NCBI GenBank assembly: GCA_013397075.1 | Contig: VWZS01007619.1 | Span: 248,001 to 312,000, forward strand | DNA from: Rhabdornis inornatus | Taxonomy: Eukaryota; Chordata; Aves; Passeriformes; Rhabdornithidae | Reading direction: 5' to 3' | DNA: 64,000 nt | Shown: in pieces, positions 48,775 through 61,500 of the stretch | Position numbering within the stretch: the first letter of the stretch is position 1 | Layout of the letters: every line of letters begins with the position of its first letter | Made by a program: the position numbers and the translations under genes | Notes under the pieces: model-generated | The model's input: the letters and a program-made list of their open reading frames with translations, nothing else | What the model was told of the DNA's origin: nothing | Databases searched by the model: none

Positions 48775-51700
48775 AGTCTCCATTTCCCCAAGAATCTAAG
48801 ACTTGTGTTTATTCTAGTATGATTAAAAGTAGCAAGATTGCAGTGTCAGATATATTTATTTTCTGGTTCAGTAACAAATTCTAAAGACATGCGTGAATTT
48901 TTAAATTATATTTTAAAAACAGAAGGAAAATTAATAGTATCTCTGCAGCTCTTCACTCCTTCCAATCATTCATTGGATCAGCTGAAGGTTGTTTTCTTCT
49001 TTTTCCAATTATGGTACACTTTTAAATTTCAGTAGGAAAGTGTTCTTAGTATTTCTGTATTTGGCTTGTTCTTTTCTGCCTACAGTTTTATTTTTTTACC
49101 ATATTTCCACATGATATCCCTTCCCAGTAAAGGAAAAGGGATGCCAAGCCTTTCTGTGCTCACTGCCAGTGTCGGTAGAGCTCTGGCATCCACAGTGCCA
49201 GCCCAGCAGACAAGGAGTTGTTCAGCATGGGACTCTCTGTTCCCAGGCTGCTTGCTTTGGTACCTGCCTTTCTGTTCCTCCAAAGCTCCCTGCCTTCAAT
49301 CTCCAGATCTCTCTAGGCTCTGGTTCTTCTCATAGATCATCTGCAGCACTGCATTCATCCAGGAAACATCCCTCTACACAAACTGAAATTCTTTCTGTAT
49401 GCCTATTTATAGTGCTTCTGGAGTGATTTTATTCTATTTTTTATTTTCACATCCGAAACATCCCAGTGACAGGCAAAAAAAATGCATCAAATATCAAGGA
49501 GGTGTTGAATTTTCAGCAGTAAGCCAATCTCTGTCTGAACTTTTCTCTTCTAATGCTAAGAAGCTAAAGGTTTTCCAGTTACCACAAAAAGAGATTCGTC
49601 ACCCTTTGGAGAATTTTCCCATGTGCAGCTGGTTATATATGATGCTGTGGGAGGACTAAATCACAAATTTGCTATAAATTCTTTCTTAAAGACAAAATGT
49701 ACTTTTCAGAGGGCTGAAATATTTGAAACCTTGTTGAACCAATCTAGTTGTTGTATCAATGAAGCAATTTCTGCCATTTATAGGAAGTACAGCTTCAAGG
49801 TAATATTTCATTTAGGTAGGGAAACTCCTGTGCCTGAAAACAGTATCATAAATCAAGGCACGTAGATGAAAAGATCTAGACATAACCCAGGTTATTGGCA
49901 TGGCAGAGGTCTCAAAAATAAAGATCCTCTCTTTCCCATCAAAGACAGCTCATGTAGCTGGGATTTGGGATGGACTGCTTTTGGATTTCATTGCTGCTCC
50001 ATTAAGAAAAAAAATTATGTCCCAGAAAAAAACAAAAACATCCAGACCAATGCATAGAGTGCTGAATTGTGGGGTCCATTCCCACTCCTATGTGTATTCC
50101 TTTGGTCATCTAGAGGAGTAACTTTATTCCTCTGCACCTTTAATTCTCCTTGAAGGAGGCAGAGAAGCATTCTGTCTGAGAGAGATCAGAGAATAACTAG
50201 AGGATGTGTTCATACAATTATAACATGAGGACTTCCAAATGACACCCACTCCCAAAAGAAGAGTTTAGAAAACATTAATGAAGCAAGTTCCACTGCATCT
50301 TCAGGAAGTTCAACTGCAGAGAAGCCCATTATGGTTTAAATGCCTGCTTAAAAGCCAAAGAAATCTTCAGTCTCTGGTTCCTTCCTGTTCTGGAGTAAAA
50401 TGCAGTACTAGGAGAATATCATCTGTAGCCATGAGGTGTGTTGCTTTTTATGTGTCAGGTTTTTATGGAGAGGTTTAAGGATGCCAGAGGGAGCTTCTTG
50501 AATTACAATGGACAATCCAGGCAATATCAATTTGGAGTTATTTTCTATTCTTTTCTACTCCTTAATGCCTGAGCCCTACTGCTGATCTTTTTAGCAGGCA
50601 GATGGCAACATAAATTTCTATTTGCTTTTCCTTCTTTATTTAAGTCTGACATGCCAGCGATGTAATAAACTCAGCAGATTCAACATTATTAGTGCTGCCA
50701 CAGAGTTGGGACCTTGCCTTAGTAGGATTACAGAGCTGCTGGGATTGACTTCTCTGTCAGCCCACTTGAAAAATTGATTTTTTTTTAATTGGTAAAAACT
50801 GATTGCCTTCTAAGTTCCTAGGAGTTGGCCCTTATTAATATTACCATACAGGGAACTGTAAGTGAGATGTTGAAGGAATTAGGACACTTGATGTGTTTAG
50901 AGTAGTTTGGGGTAGCAGCTGTTTCCTTTTGTTATTTGGTTTACTGCATTAAACTCCTACCAAAGATGGATAGAACAAACAGGAGAAAGAAATAACTCTC
51001 AGATAAGGAAAAACATAGAACAAATACTGCTTTGTGTAGTACAAATCCAAAGAAAACGGAATTCTGGCACCTTGGATGGAACAAGGTTTACACTGGAGGA
51101 GAGGAGGATTTGGCTCTTCTTTCCTAGGGATTTGTGTGTATAAAACAGTACAAGTGCATTTGTAAACTGAAGCCTTAAATTACAAAGCTTAACACCCAGT
51201 CAGTCTGACTTAGTACTGTCTTAGTAACACTAAGTTGCAAGGAAATTACTTCTGGTTCCTGGTGAAGTCTCATGGAGAGGCACAACCTGAAGTGACACCA
51301 ACTCAACATGAAAGCTGATACTTCCTCTGGCATCTTGAGGTTGTACAGGACTGGTGCAGCCTGATGAGCTGGTGTGGCCCTCACACAGAACCAGTATCCC
51401 ACCCTTGGCTGGAATTACAGCTTGTGGTGACGGACCCTCCATTACTAAATGTGTCAGAAGCACACGTGAAAATCTGTGTTGAAGCTCCCACAAGTCTTCA
51501 GCTTTTCAGCAAGCAGAAGTCATCCCACGTGTCAGCAGGACTCAGCCAGTAATAAATCCTTGGGAGGCCAAGCTGTGAAAAGTCTATGCTGAATTAAAGG
51601 ATCTCACTGCATCTTCATATGGCTTTAGTTGTGAGTAATGGTAACTAAAAGACACCGTGAAGCCAACTGCAATTAAAGGAAAGAGAAGGCAGTATCCATG

Positions 51701-51885
51701 TTGCAAATGGAAAATGGAAAATAAGTACTTTGGATGTCAGGTAACCAGATGAGAACAAATATCTCTATTCAACATAAGTGGATGAGCACAAATACATTTG
51801 CCACATGTATTTAATCATGATTTCATAGCCTCTTTTTAGTTTTATTTGGCATATAGGCATAAGAAGGAGTAGAAAAAAATAGGAT
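48775..51885. other. Intergenic, nothing recognised
   Basis: About 3.1 kb. Several frames of 60-90 codons on + around 49,066-50,120 overlap each other, have no common family resemblance and no coding-like conservation that can be judged here. Confidence 0.55.
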
Positions 51886-51980
51886 GGAATGGCATGGCAT
51901 GGCATGGCATGGCATGGCATGGAATAGAATAGAATAGAATAGAATAGAATAGAATAGAATAGAATAGAATAGAATAGAAT
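51886..51980. repeat. Two-phase pentanucleotide array (GGCAT)6 then (AGAAT)11
   Basis: One GGAAT unit, six GGCAT units (51891-51920), one GGAAT, then eleven AGAAT units (51926-51980). It abuts the 3' end of an inverted CR1, whose tail on that strand is ATTCT-rich, so it is most simply an expanded CR1 tail. Confidence 0.97.
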
Positions 51981-52240
51981 AGAAATGTTTCAGTTGAAGG
52001 AGACCAACAACAATCACCCAATCAATTACCTGACCTCTTCAGGGTTGACCCAGTTAAAGTGTGTTAAGGGCGTTGTCCAAATGCCTCTTAAACATTAACA
52101 GGCTTGGGGCATCAACCACCTCTCTGGGAAGCCTGTTCCAGTGTTTGACCACCCTCTCTTTAAAGAAAAGCTGTCTAATGTCCAGTCTAAGTCCCTGATA
52201 CAGCCATGAAGGAGTGGGTCCCTATCACCTCCCTCTGATG
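51981..52240 (-). mobile_element. CR1 LINE 3' fragment next to expanded tail
   Basis: Inverted CR1 3' region: tttcagttgaaggagaccaa, aagggcgttgtccaaatgcc, tcttaaacattaacaggctt, ggggcatcaaccacctctct, gggaagcctgttccagtgtt, tgaccaccctctctttaaag, and then gtctaatgtccagtctaag. It is one of the better-preserved CR1 copies here and of a different subfamily from the others. The end near 52,240 is approximate. Confidence 0.9.
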
Positions 52241-55200
52241 TTTCCCCACAGCACAGCACAGCACAGCTGTGTGCATTAGCCAGCTCTGGATATTAAAAAT
52301 GCCTTTGGAACCTTTGCAGCTGGCACAGCAGTTGTCAACTCTCAGATCCAGAGCTGAGGTGAGTTAATAAAAATCTTATCCAAGGGGAGGTGAGTAGGTG
52401 AGAGGCAAACAAGGATTTGGCACAAGGACTGCACAGTAAGGCAAGGCCACAGTGTCAGCCACAGGTTTTATGTTTATCATGAGTTTTCTTGTATTTATCA
52501 CATTAGCCTTCTAACCATACATCCTGATGCCCTGGAGACCTGGCAGCAGACCCAGGAAGCCATGGAGTGACAGCATGCCAAGCTTCCCAGCTCCTGTTTG
52601 AATGCAGAAAGAAGCCCAGGTTGCAAGAAGAATTACTGAGATGAAAATAGCTCACTGCAATGTCATAAACTCCCTTATATCCTGTCTGCAGGATATAAAT
52701 TTTGCCCTGCACTTCAGTGAGTCATGTGAGATTTTTATAAACTCATATTAACATTTTTTTTAATTGGAGAAGGGCAATGGGTTTTGCTTTTAACTTCTCA
52801 TGTCTTGTAGTTTAAACATCATGATGGTGATATTACTGTTACTCCACACAGACTTTCAGATTTCCCTCTGAAAGAGCAATCAGGATACCTGTGTATTTTT
52901 TAAAATGGCAGGCAGTGACATTGTAAAGCTTTGCAAAGTCAGGTATTAGTGAAATAAGTGATATTTTAACTTTGCAGAATGCAATATGCATGCCATCAAA
53001 TACAGATTAAGTGTAGCAAAGAGTGACTAGCTAATGAAAATTAAAAATGCAAATTAACTTCCTTTTTTTGCAGTGGGAGGAGGTGACGCAGAGACCAAAG
53101 GCATCTTCCTGATACCTTATGGGCTTTCCTGCACTGTTTTGTGTTCCTCTGCTCTTCTGAGGACTTTGCCAATTTGAAGAAGCTGTGTGGGCATCAGCCA
53201 CTTGGGATCCCAATTAAGGCTTTTGAATTATGTTCTAATTTTGTTTCAGAGTTGCAAGGGTGGAAATAATTTAGCTTCCTGCAGCAGCACTCCAAAGACT
53301 CAAAACCTTCAGCCAGAAAGAAGGGAATCAGTCCTGTCACACTCCTACCTTCAAAATGCCCTCTTTAGTTTAAGGAAATTAGTTTTCCTCCATCACTTCC
53401 ATGGAAAAGAAAGGACCAGAAGAGATTTCCCACTCCCTGCCTTCATACTCATCTATTTCACAGGGTAGAAGTGAACAGATGCAGCTTCTGGCTCACAGCA
53501 TCTCTGTGGCCTGTCAGGATTGCATTTAGCTGCTGTTCACAACTTCTGGGGCAGTGTGAGAGACACAGACTTCATTTTCCACCAGCTGCTGGGTGTTTTA
53601 TAAATAGAACTGGATCAGAAAAACACACTTCCTGCTTTTCAAAGATCTACAGGTTGTTGTAACTCATTTTCTACTGCACAATTCACAAATTCAACAGAAA
53701 TTGCAAAAATGTTTCCAAGCAGACTTGTATTCTATCACGAAAAGAAACCCTAATTGCACTCTAAGTATACAGACATCACACAGACAAAATATGCTGCCTT
53801 TCCCCTCACACTTTTTTTTGCACATCAAAAAATTTGACATAAAATCAAAATGCATTTTTAGAAACCTTATATATTGTCTTCATAGATGATGTTTTTACTC
53901 TGCATATTTTCATCTCTACAATCCAAAAAGTCACTGAAGTGGTCTTTTGGGGAAGGGCTGTGACTACTTGTTTTTTAATGACTGTTGTGACCCTTAATAC
54001 CAAAGGTTCCCAGCCACACTTTGCTAAGAATGACAGCAGAATTCAGTTCATTCTCCTCTTCATCATAAGCTGGCTTAAGGCAGAAAACTATTTGAGACAG
54101 ATTTTTTTTTAAATTTTTGTTCACCAAAAGCATCTTGCATGATTGCCACTGCACATTTAATAAAAATGTGAGCTAAGGCTGCTAATTCTCAGCCATTAGT
54201 CCCACAGCAAGTGTGGTACCTACTTCCTTTCCATGGAAAACACAGACCAAAAGAATATCCATGGTACTTTCTAAGTGCTTGGATCTAGATTTACAGTTAA
54301 AGAATCATGGGTTCTACTCCTTCTGCATAGAAACAGCCTTAATCCTTTGTTAATCTTGCTTAATATCTCTAGACCTGGCTGTTATTAGTTATTCTTATTA
54401 CTGTTATATGGATCTAAATATGTGCCAGGAATTCAGTCTTCATTAACAAAAGGGAGTCAGGCAGTTTAGCATTAGGTGGGAAGTGCTGTAAGAATGGAAA
54501 ATACATATGTGCATTCTTAGAATTTCTATGTTTGTAGACTTGAAGGGTATCTAACTTACCTCTCTGCCAACTCCTGCTTTTAAAACTCTTTCAAGCTCTT
54601 TTGTAAAGACCTGAGATTGCTTATGTTACATAAACTTGGGTAATGTTTCTTCATGAAAGAAATTAAAAGCTTAACATTATGTGAAGAACAACTTGAAGAT
54701 ACCAGCAGCAAAAACCTGTTGTGAAAGGGAAATTTTTGAGTTGGATGTTTGATGCTGGTAAAAATTTCACCACCCACATAATCATTAATAATCAACACAC
54801 TTTTCTGGTTGCATAAAGTGTTGTTTATGTAAAGACAGTGTGAGTGGAGGTGAGAGAACCCTACAAGGAATCTTGTATTTGGTGGAAGAGTTATGTTAGC
54901 AATGACAGTCCCCAGCTGGGTCTTGTGGCCCTTTTGTTCTGGGCTCTGCGGAGACTTGTAATTGGAAAGACCTTCCAAACCTTTCTCTACAAATATCTGT
55001 TGTACCTCTTCATATCTGACAGCATTTATGTCCTATTCCAGTCTGCAATTTAACATTCTATCTTTTCATCTTCCTAAATAGTTGCTAGTTTCTGGTAAGC
55101 TCTCCTTTTCCTGACTGACAGTGCAGTTGTGTTCTGCTGAAAGCACCTGGCACACTGATGGATGTGGAGCTGCACAGCATTTAGGGCTAATGAGCTCTCA

Positions 55201-58200
55201 GCATCCTCTGCTCCCTGTGCTGCACAGGGGAAACACCTCCACTTTGTGAGCCAGCTTGAAGAAAATGTAAAGAGTGAATTGCTTTAGGGAAAATAATCCA
55301 CTTAAATGTAATGGGGCCTAAAACAGACAGCTCCTTCTGTCTGTAAACTTTCTGATACCATTTCTGCTATTCTAATTTATGTGGAATTTCTTTTAAGTGA
55401 TGGTGAAACAAATATAAAGTGTCAATTGTATTTTTTCCTCATTTTTCTCCACACAAGAGAGTCCAGAAGTTCAGATAAACTGGGAAATCCAGCAGGAAAT
55501 CAATGATCTGTCATGGAGCACTCCCAGCAGTTCCCTTTCTAGCTGTGTCCCACAGCAGCAGACAGCATCATTCCCCATGGGCTCTATGGGGATGTCCCGT
55601 CCCAGAGCTCTCTGCAGCTGCTGGAACTCTCACCAGGAGCATGGGCTTCGTGTCACACCAGCTTTTGCTGATTTTAGGAGTCTCGATTTCCTCACATCCA
55701 CACACAACATTTCACAGAAGATCCATTACATCTTTGAACTATTCTCACACACCAGGATATCTTTGAATCATCTTTACCTTAAAGGAAAGAAAAAAACCTA
55801 CAAGTCTGGACCACTGTAATGCCACTGTTGCCTAGGAAGAGCCTTTTCTGCAAAGCTCTTTGATTTGAATTACCTGAGCAGAGCATCAACCATTGCAGGT
55901 CTCATTTCCTTGCACTCAAAAGGCAGGACAAGGCCTTATGGTGGTAATTTCCAGATACTTAGGAGGCTTTAGCTCCTAGGTTTATCTACAACAGCAAAGA
56001 GTAAGATTTTCCTGTGTTACACATGTCTCAGGAGAAGTTTTGAGAGTATTTCATTATTAAGAATTACAGCAACGTCATCCAAGGAATGTGTCTGGGAATA
56101 AAAAGTTTTCCAAGTAGCTGTGACCAATGTTTGGGACAACGTCAGCTCTTTACTTGACTGGTCAGTGAAAATAAGAACATGTGCCCCTTATAAGAGAAAC
56201 ATACCTGGATTTTGCCCCCTTGGTAATATGTTAACAGATATTTTTTCCAGCCAGTGCCAAAAGACCATGGTATTCAGCATGAAAGCAAGTCTCTGAGTGC
56301 CCAAACAAACTACATTTCAGAGATGCAAACTCAAGATTGCTTACTCATTGGGTTAACCAAGTGTGCAACCTGTTCCATAAAGCTGAGAAATAATGAGCCT
56401 AATTTATTAACCAGACCCTATGAGTTTTAAAAGAAATATCAGTATATTTCTTCATCAGCCCAGAAACAAAAAGGATTAGATTTTCCTGTGCAAAGCCATA
56501 GTTTCTCTCAGCTACAACTCTAGCCTTGTGTGGGTCGCTTCAGGGAAAGGATGAACTCCCAGCTGTGTAGGAGGAAAATGAGAATTTCTATTCTGTGGGA
56601 GGCTATGAGAACTGCATGGCCTCTGCTTGCTCATAGGTTGAACCCCTTCTGGCCTTTTGCTGCCTTTGAAGGGCAGTGTAAGATGGAGCAGCTCTGACAC
56701 TTCAAAGGCAGCACAGGTGAACCAGCCTAACACAAGAAGGAGCAGAATCAGAGGAATATGGCAGCAACCTTCATGCAGTTCCTGTGCAAGGAAAACTGAC
56801 TTGTGTGCTAAGGATCTGGACTATAAAAAAGAATCTGACCCTTTGTTTATGGAGCTTCATCTTATAATATTGGCACCTTAGATGAAAAGCACAAAGCCAT
56901 CAGATCATTAATACCTTTCACGTTTTGTCAAATCATGGGTGAAAACTCCAAACAGAACTCGGGGCAAAGTCCATTAAATCGGCGACAGTCCTGGGAACAT
57001 GAGCCAGGAGCTTAAATCCAGACTCCAGTGAATTCTGTTTATCTGTTTCATTGCCCAAAATGGTCAGAGAAGGAAAACAACAGTGGACACCACAGCAGGT
57101 TCAATTCCTCTGTTTTAAGTTCCTTCTGCATTACAGAGAGGAAAAAAAAATGGAAAAAAAATAAAAACAGTATGTTAACAAACTAAATATCTATGTTTAG
57201 TAAACAAACTAAATGTCCATGTCCATGTTTAAAAGTATAAGCCTGTGTTTCCCCTCTTGTTGGAGAGGGAGCAGCCTAAACAGTTGTTGGACATACAACT
57301 TAACCTGTTTTCCCCTTTTTTAAGATTTTGTGCTCTCTCTGCAGAGATGAAGGTCTCTGTTTCATTCAATTTTCTGATGTTTTTTATGACAAGAAAATGC
57401 CCAGGAGCATGTACAGAACACCCTTGAAGCTGTTGAAAGCTTGATACAAACTTTAATGCACTCTTGTTATATCCTCTTGCAGCTGCTGTGTGTCATGCAG
57501 GGTTTCTTGCTCCACTCTGCAGGAGATATCTTACCAGCACTCGCCTGCAGCAGCATGGCATAAATCACAGAGACCAAACGCCCTGCTGATGTGAAGGGGT
57601 GATGTTCTAGGCACACCAGGGAGTTTGTTCTTTTGTACTGGCAAGCAACTGGCGCTGCATGTGTGTGCACGAGCGTGCCACAAAATGGAAACAGTACCAG
57701 AACCCACATCCTCGTGTTCTGCCTCCTGCAAGCACCATGGTAACTCCCAGTGGTGCCCTACATGATGTTATAAACAGCCAGGAAGGGCTACACCATATTA
57801 GATAAGTAACTATAAATAGATTTAAGATTTGTCTAAAGGAGGAGACGGTTTTATGTCATTTTAGATTCCGTCAAGCCACCTGCACCTGCAAAGAGTTGCT
57901 AAACATTCCTTCTACTCAAATATCCAGAATAATAAGTTTCTGTCAGCACTGTGGGGATATTTTTGTGACAAAAAGATTCATGTTCTCTTTTTAAAATCAT
58001 TTAATAATGAAATTGCTAATAAAGATATGGGCTACTGGGTGTTTAATCTCTCCTTTCCTTGGATTGAGAAGCTGAAGGTTCTTGAATGCCTATGAAACAT
58101 TCACTGAATACAGAACAAGTAGTGGCATAGCTAAATTAGCCTGTGGGTAGCCCAACTTGCAGATGCCTCTGGAATGACACACTCAGGAAAACGGGGGACT

Positions 58201-58463
58201 TCTTGAGCTGCAGGTTCCACCTGGCCAGAAATCAGCTTTGACCACAACAGCAGCCTCTGACTGAGACACTCCAGTGCTGCACATTTTTAGGCAGTAACAC
58301 CCAGCACAGCTGGGGCAGTGCTGCCATGGGTTTTACAGCACAGCCCAAGCTCACATGAGACAAGCCCTAAAGAATACACACCCAGAACACACAGCCCTTC
58401 GGATTTCCAGAGCCCCCATGTCTAGAAAGATGCTACACAGCGGCTCCTGTCTTTGTCCTGCCA
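52241..58463. other. Intergenic, nothing firmly recognised
   Basis: About 6.2 kb. The minus frame 54580-54978 (132 codons) is the longest but matches no family I know. The AT-rich block 52,900-53,060, with an atgcaaatta octamer and several homeodomain-like sites, is a candidate conserved non-coding element only by appearance. Confidence 0.5.
57178..57232. repeat. Imperfect direct duplication, two copies
   Basis: AACAAACTAAATATCTATGTTTA (57178-57200) is followed by a second copy (57204-57232) that carries an extra TCCATG duplication. Confidence 0.8.
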
Positions 58464-58593
58464 CAGGGACAGGGGTAAGGGACATGGAAAGGGACAGGGA
58501 TAAGGGACAGAGAACAGGGATGACAGGGACATGGAACAGGGACAGGGGCAGAAACAGGAATAAGGGACAGGGACAGGGAGAGGGATAAGGGAC
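58464..58593. repeat. GGGACA/GGGATAA-rich minisatellite with G4 motif
   Basis: 130 bases built from variants of aGGGACA, aGGGATA and GGGACATGGA. It is G-rich on the + strand with almost no C. At 58564-58584 it reads GGG-ACA-GGG-ACA-GGG-AGA-GGG, a textbook intramolecular G-quadruplex pattern with three 3-base loops. The 77-codon frame across it is repeat-encoded low complexity. Confidence 0.93.
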
Positions 58594-61500
58594 TTTGTCA
58601 AGTTATACAGGCCACAAGTGACAATATTAGAAAGGCAGAGCAGTAGATTAAGCAAGTTGTCCTGGCACAAGTTGTCCTTCAGGCACAGCTGAAGGAGCCC
58701 CTGATGATGGGGCTCATCAGAGCATCAGGAGACCTGCCAGCAAACGTAAACGTTTTGTGAATTTGTCTCAGTTGTATCCAACTGTCCATGAATAACAAAC
58801 CACAATAAATGGTGAAAGCTGAAATTTTTCCTCTTGGCAACTTCAGCCAGAACATTTGGTTTCCAGCTGGAAATAGGTCTTCATTTAGAAATTTCATTCC
58901 CTTTTGTTCAAGAAAATAGGTTTTAGAACATCCTACAATGCTTGAATCTGAAATGAAATGTTTTCTTTACATCAAATTCCAGAAACTTGTGGGGTAGGGA
59001 GTTGGAGAGACTTTAATAATTTTTAAAAATAAACAGAACCATCAATCATTGGAAAAGTTCTCTTCCTGGCTTTGCCTCTGAGTTCTGATGGGACTTGGGG
59101 TATCTCAGGACATTTACTAAGCCTTTGTTTTTCCATCTTAATTTGGAGCTATAGCTATCCCTGCCTGTGTTTGTGTTACACTGACCTCAGTGGGCCCTAC
59201 TCTAATGAAAACTGCAAGAGTTCCTCTGCTGTCATCTCTCCTCCCAAGGCCCCCTGACATCCTCAGTTCCTCAGCCTCACTAAAACCATTGATGAACCAT
59301 GGGCAAGGGCCACACATCTGCCTCCTGCCTCGACCTATTTGCTGCTGCCTTCTGCAGAAGAGAAGACTGCTCAAGGGAGAGCAGATAAGCTGATCTGAAA
59401 GAGCAGATGGGCTTCCTGAGCTGACCCCTTCAGTGCTGTCTCCAGAGCACTAAACCACAGCCAGGCCAGCCCTGCCAGATGGGACTGGGTCAGCATCATC
59501 TCCCCAGCCCACAGCTCTCAAGATAACCAGTGCAAGACAAGCCAGGACAGATTGTTCTCCATGCCAGACTCTTAACTTCTGCTACTCTTTAGTGCCAGTA
59601 ATTCCTTTAGCCAGTCATATTCAAGATTAGCCCTTTCTGTGAATATCAGCACAGTTTTCCCAGTAATCCTCTAGTTTATTTCCTCTTAAGAGTCCTGAGA
59701 AAGCTTCTGCTGGCACAATTTATCTTGACTTTACAGAAATCAACTGAGCTCAGACAAATTTTTTTCCAAGTCAGGTTCTTCAGCCACTTGGCAAGGAGAC
59801 CCACAGGGCATGAGGGTAACCTGAGAGGAGAATTCAGATCTTTGTCCCTGCCCTTGGACCTGCCTTACTGAGAGAGAAAGTGAAGCTCAGGGAACAAGAA
59901 TGAAAGTGCAGGGCATTGTTGACAGGAATGAATGTCATCATAATGCCACCATCATCTGCTCCATGGCAAGGAGCTTGCAGTCAGGACTGCATTGACTCAG
60001 TCTGCTTGGCCTCACAAAGTCTCATCTCTTTTCTGCTTATTTTGAGTAAAAACAGTGAGGAAGTGGATCGAATACTGCTTTCTTTCATTGGGTGTTTTGG
60101 GAAACGTGATGAATGGGATGGATGGATGGTGTTAGAGCTTGTGCTGTCACAATAACTCTTCTTTCCTGATAGTGCCGGGCTGCACATCTCACCAAACCTT
60201 GCCAGAGTAATAGTAAATAGCTTTTATAAATTAAAGAGAGAGTAAAATTAAGATTAGTACCAGGAAAGATAGAAATTCTTCTTGGAAGTGATTTCCTTAA
60301 TATTATCATCTACCTTATTCAGGAACATCTGTCTGTATGTAGAAGAAAGAAATACGCTTTTGTGCCCTGCAGCAGAGTCCAACAATGAGATCGTAAGCAT
60401 TGCTTCCTGATCACACACAAATGGGGTTTTTATCTCTGCCAACATCATAATAGGAGCAGTGAAATAAAACTACAAGCAGACAAGAAAAAGTGCTCATACC
60501 TGAAAGCCTTTGGTGACTCTTTCCATCCCCTGAGATTCACTAGCCTGCTTTAATGAAGCATTGCTGGAGCTTTGTTTTCTGAGAACATTTATATTCTATT
60601 AGGAAAGTGCAAACATCTCTAACAATATCTTTGTGTCAGGCCACAACTGTAGCCCTTGATGTTAATGCAAGCTATTAAAAGACTAAATTCAGCCAAAACC
60701 CCTTGGGTTCTGGGAGAGCTGCACAATTTGAATGTCAGATTCTCTTCCAGTTTCAGAGCTTTGCTATACAGATGATTTCAAACCTCACAATTCCACCAAG
60801 AGAGACTAAAGTTGCAGAGGCCACTGAACTGAGAGGGGCTGCAAATCAAACACAGTTAAAATGCCAAAATATCTTGGCAGATAGGAAAAAAAACAAAAAC
60901 CCACAAGTGTAGGAAAAAAAACTAATTCTGGAGGGACTACAGCAGAGCAGAAATAATTAAATTAACTGCAGAAAAGGAGGCAAACTGAAGCAGCAGGTGG
61001 GGCTGTCCAGACTGGAAACTTTGAGTCCTAAGGCTGGGGAAAGTGACACTGCCCCAGATGGGGCTGGGAACATCTGAGCTGAAGCATCAGCTGCAACATG
61101 GGAAATCCAGACAGCAGGGAAAACCTTTTGGTTGAAGCTGTAGGGAAGCAGTGCAGAGGATGTCACAGAATCTGCATGAAAAGAGATTCTGCAAAACAAA
61201 TGGGGAATGGGTGAGGATGGCAAAGGCAATGCTGTTTCTGTCCTGGAGGAGGGGCATGGGCCAGAGGGGGCCTCCTCTTCTGCTTTCCATGGTTGCCATG
61301 CTGGAATTTGGGCCTGAGTTCTCAGAGCCAAAATGAGTTAGAGCCAATTGCATCCATACAAGTTGTACAGGATCAGGGCTTGTGCAGAACAGGGTGTTTT
61401 CCATGTACTTCCTCAGAATGTCTTCATTTCAATTCATTGCCCACAGGGCTGCTCAACAGAGAGAGGAAGGCAGCACTCCAAGGAAAACATCCCCGAGTGA

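Noticed and set aside
54580..54978. 132-codon minus frame
   Set aside because: No recognisable family and no partner exons. Length is within what AT-rich intergenic DNA yields by chance.
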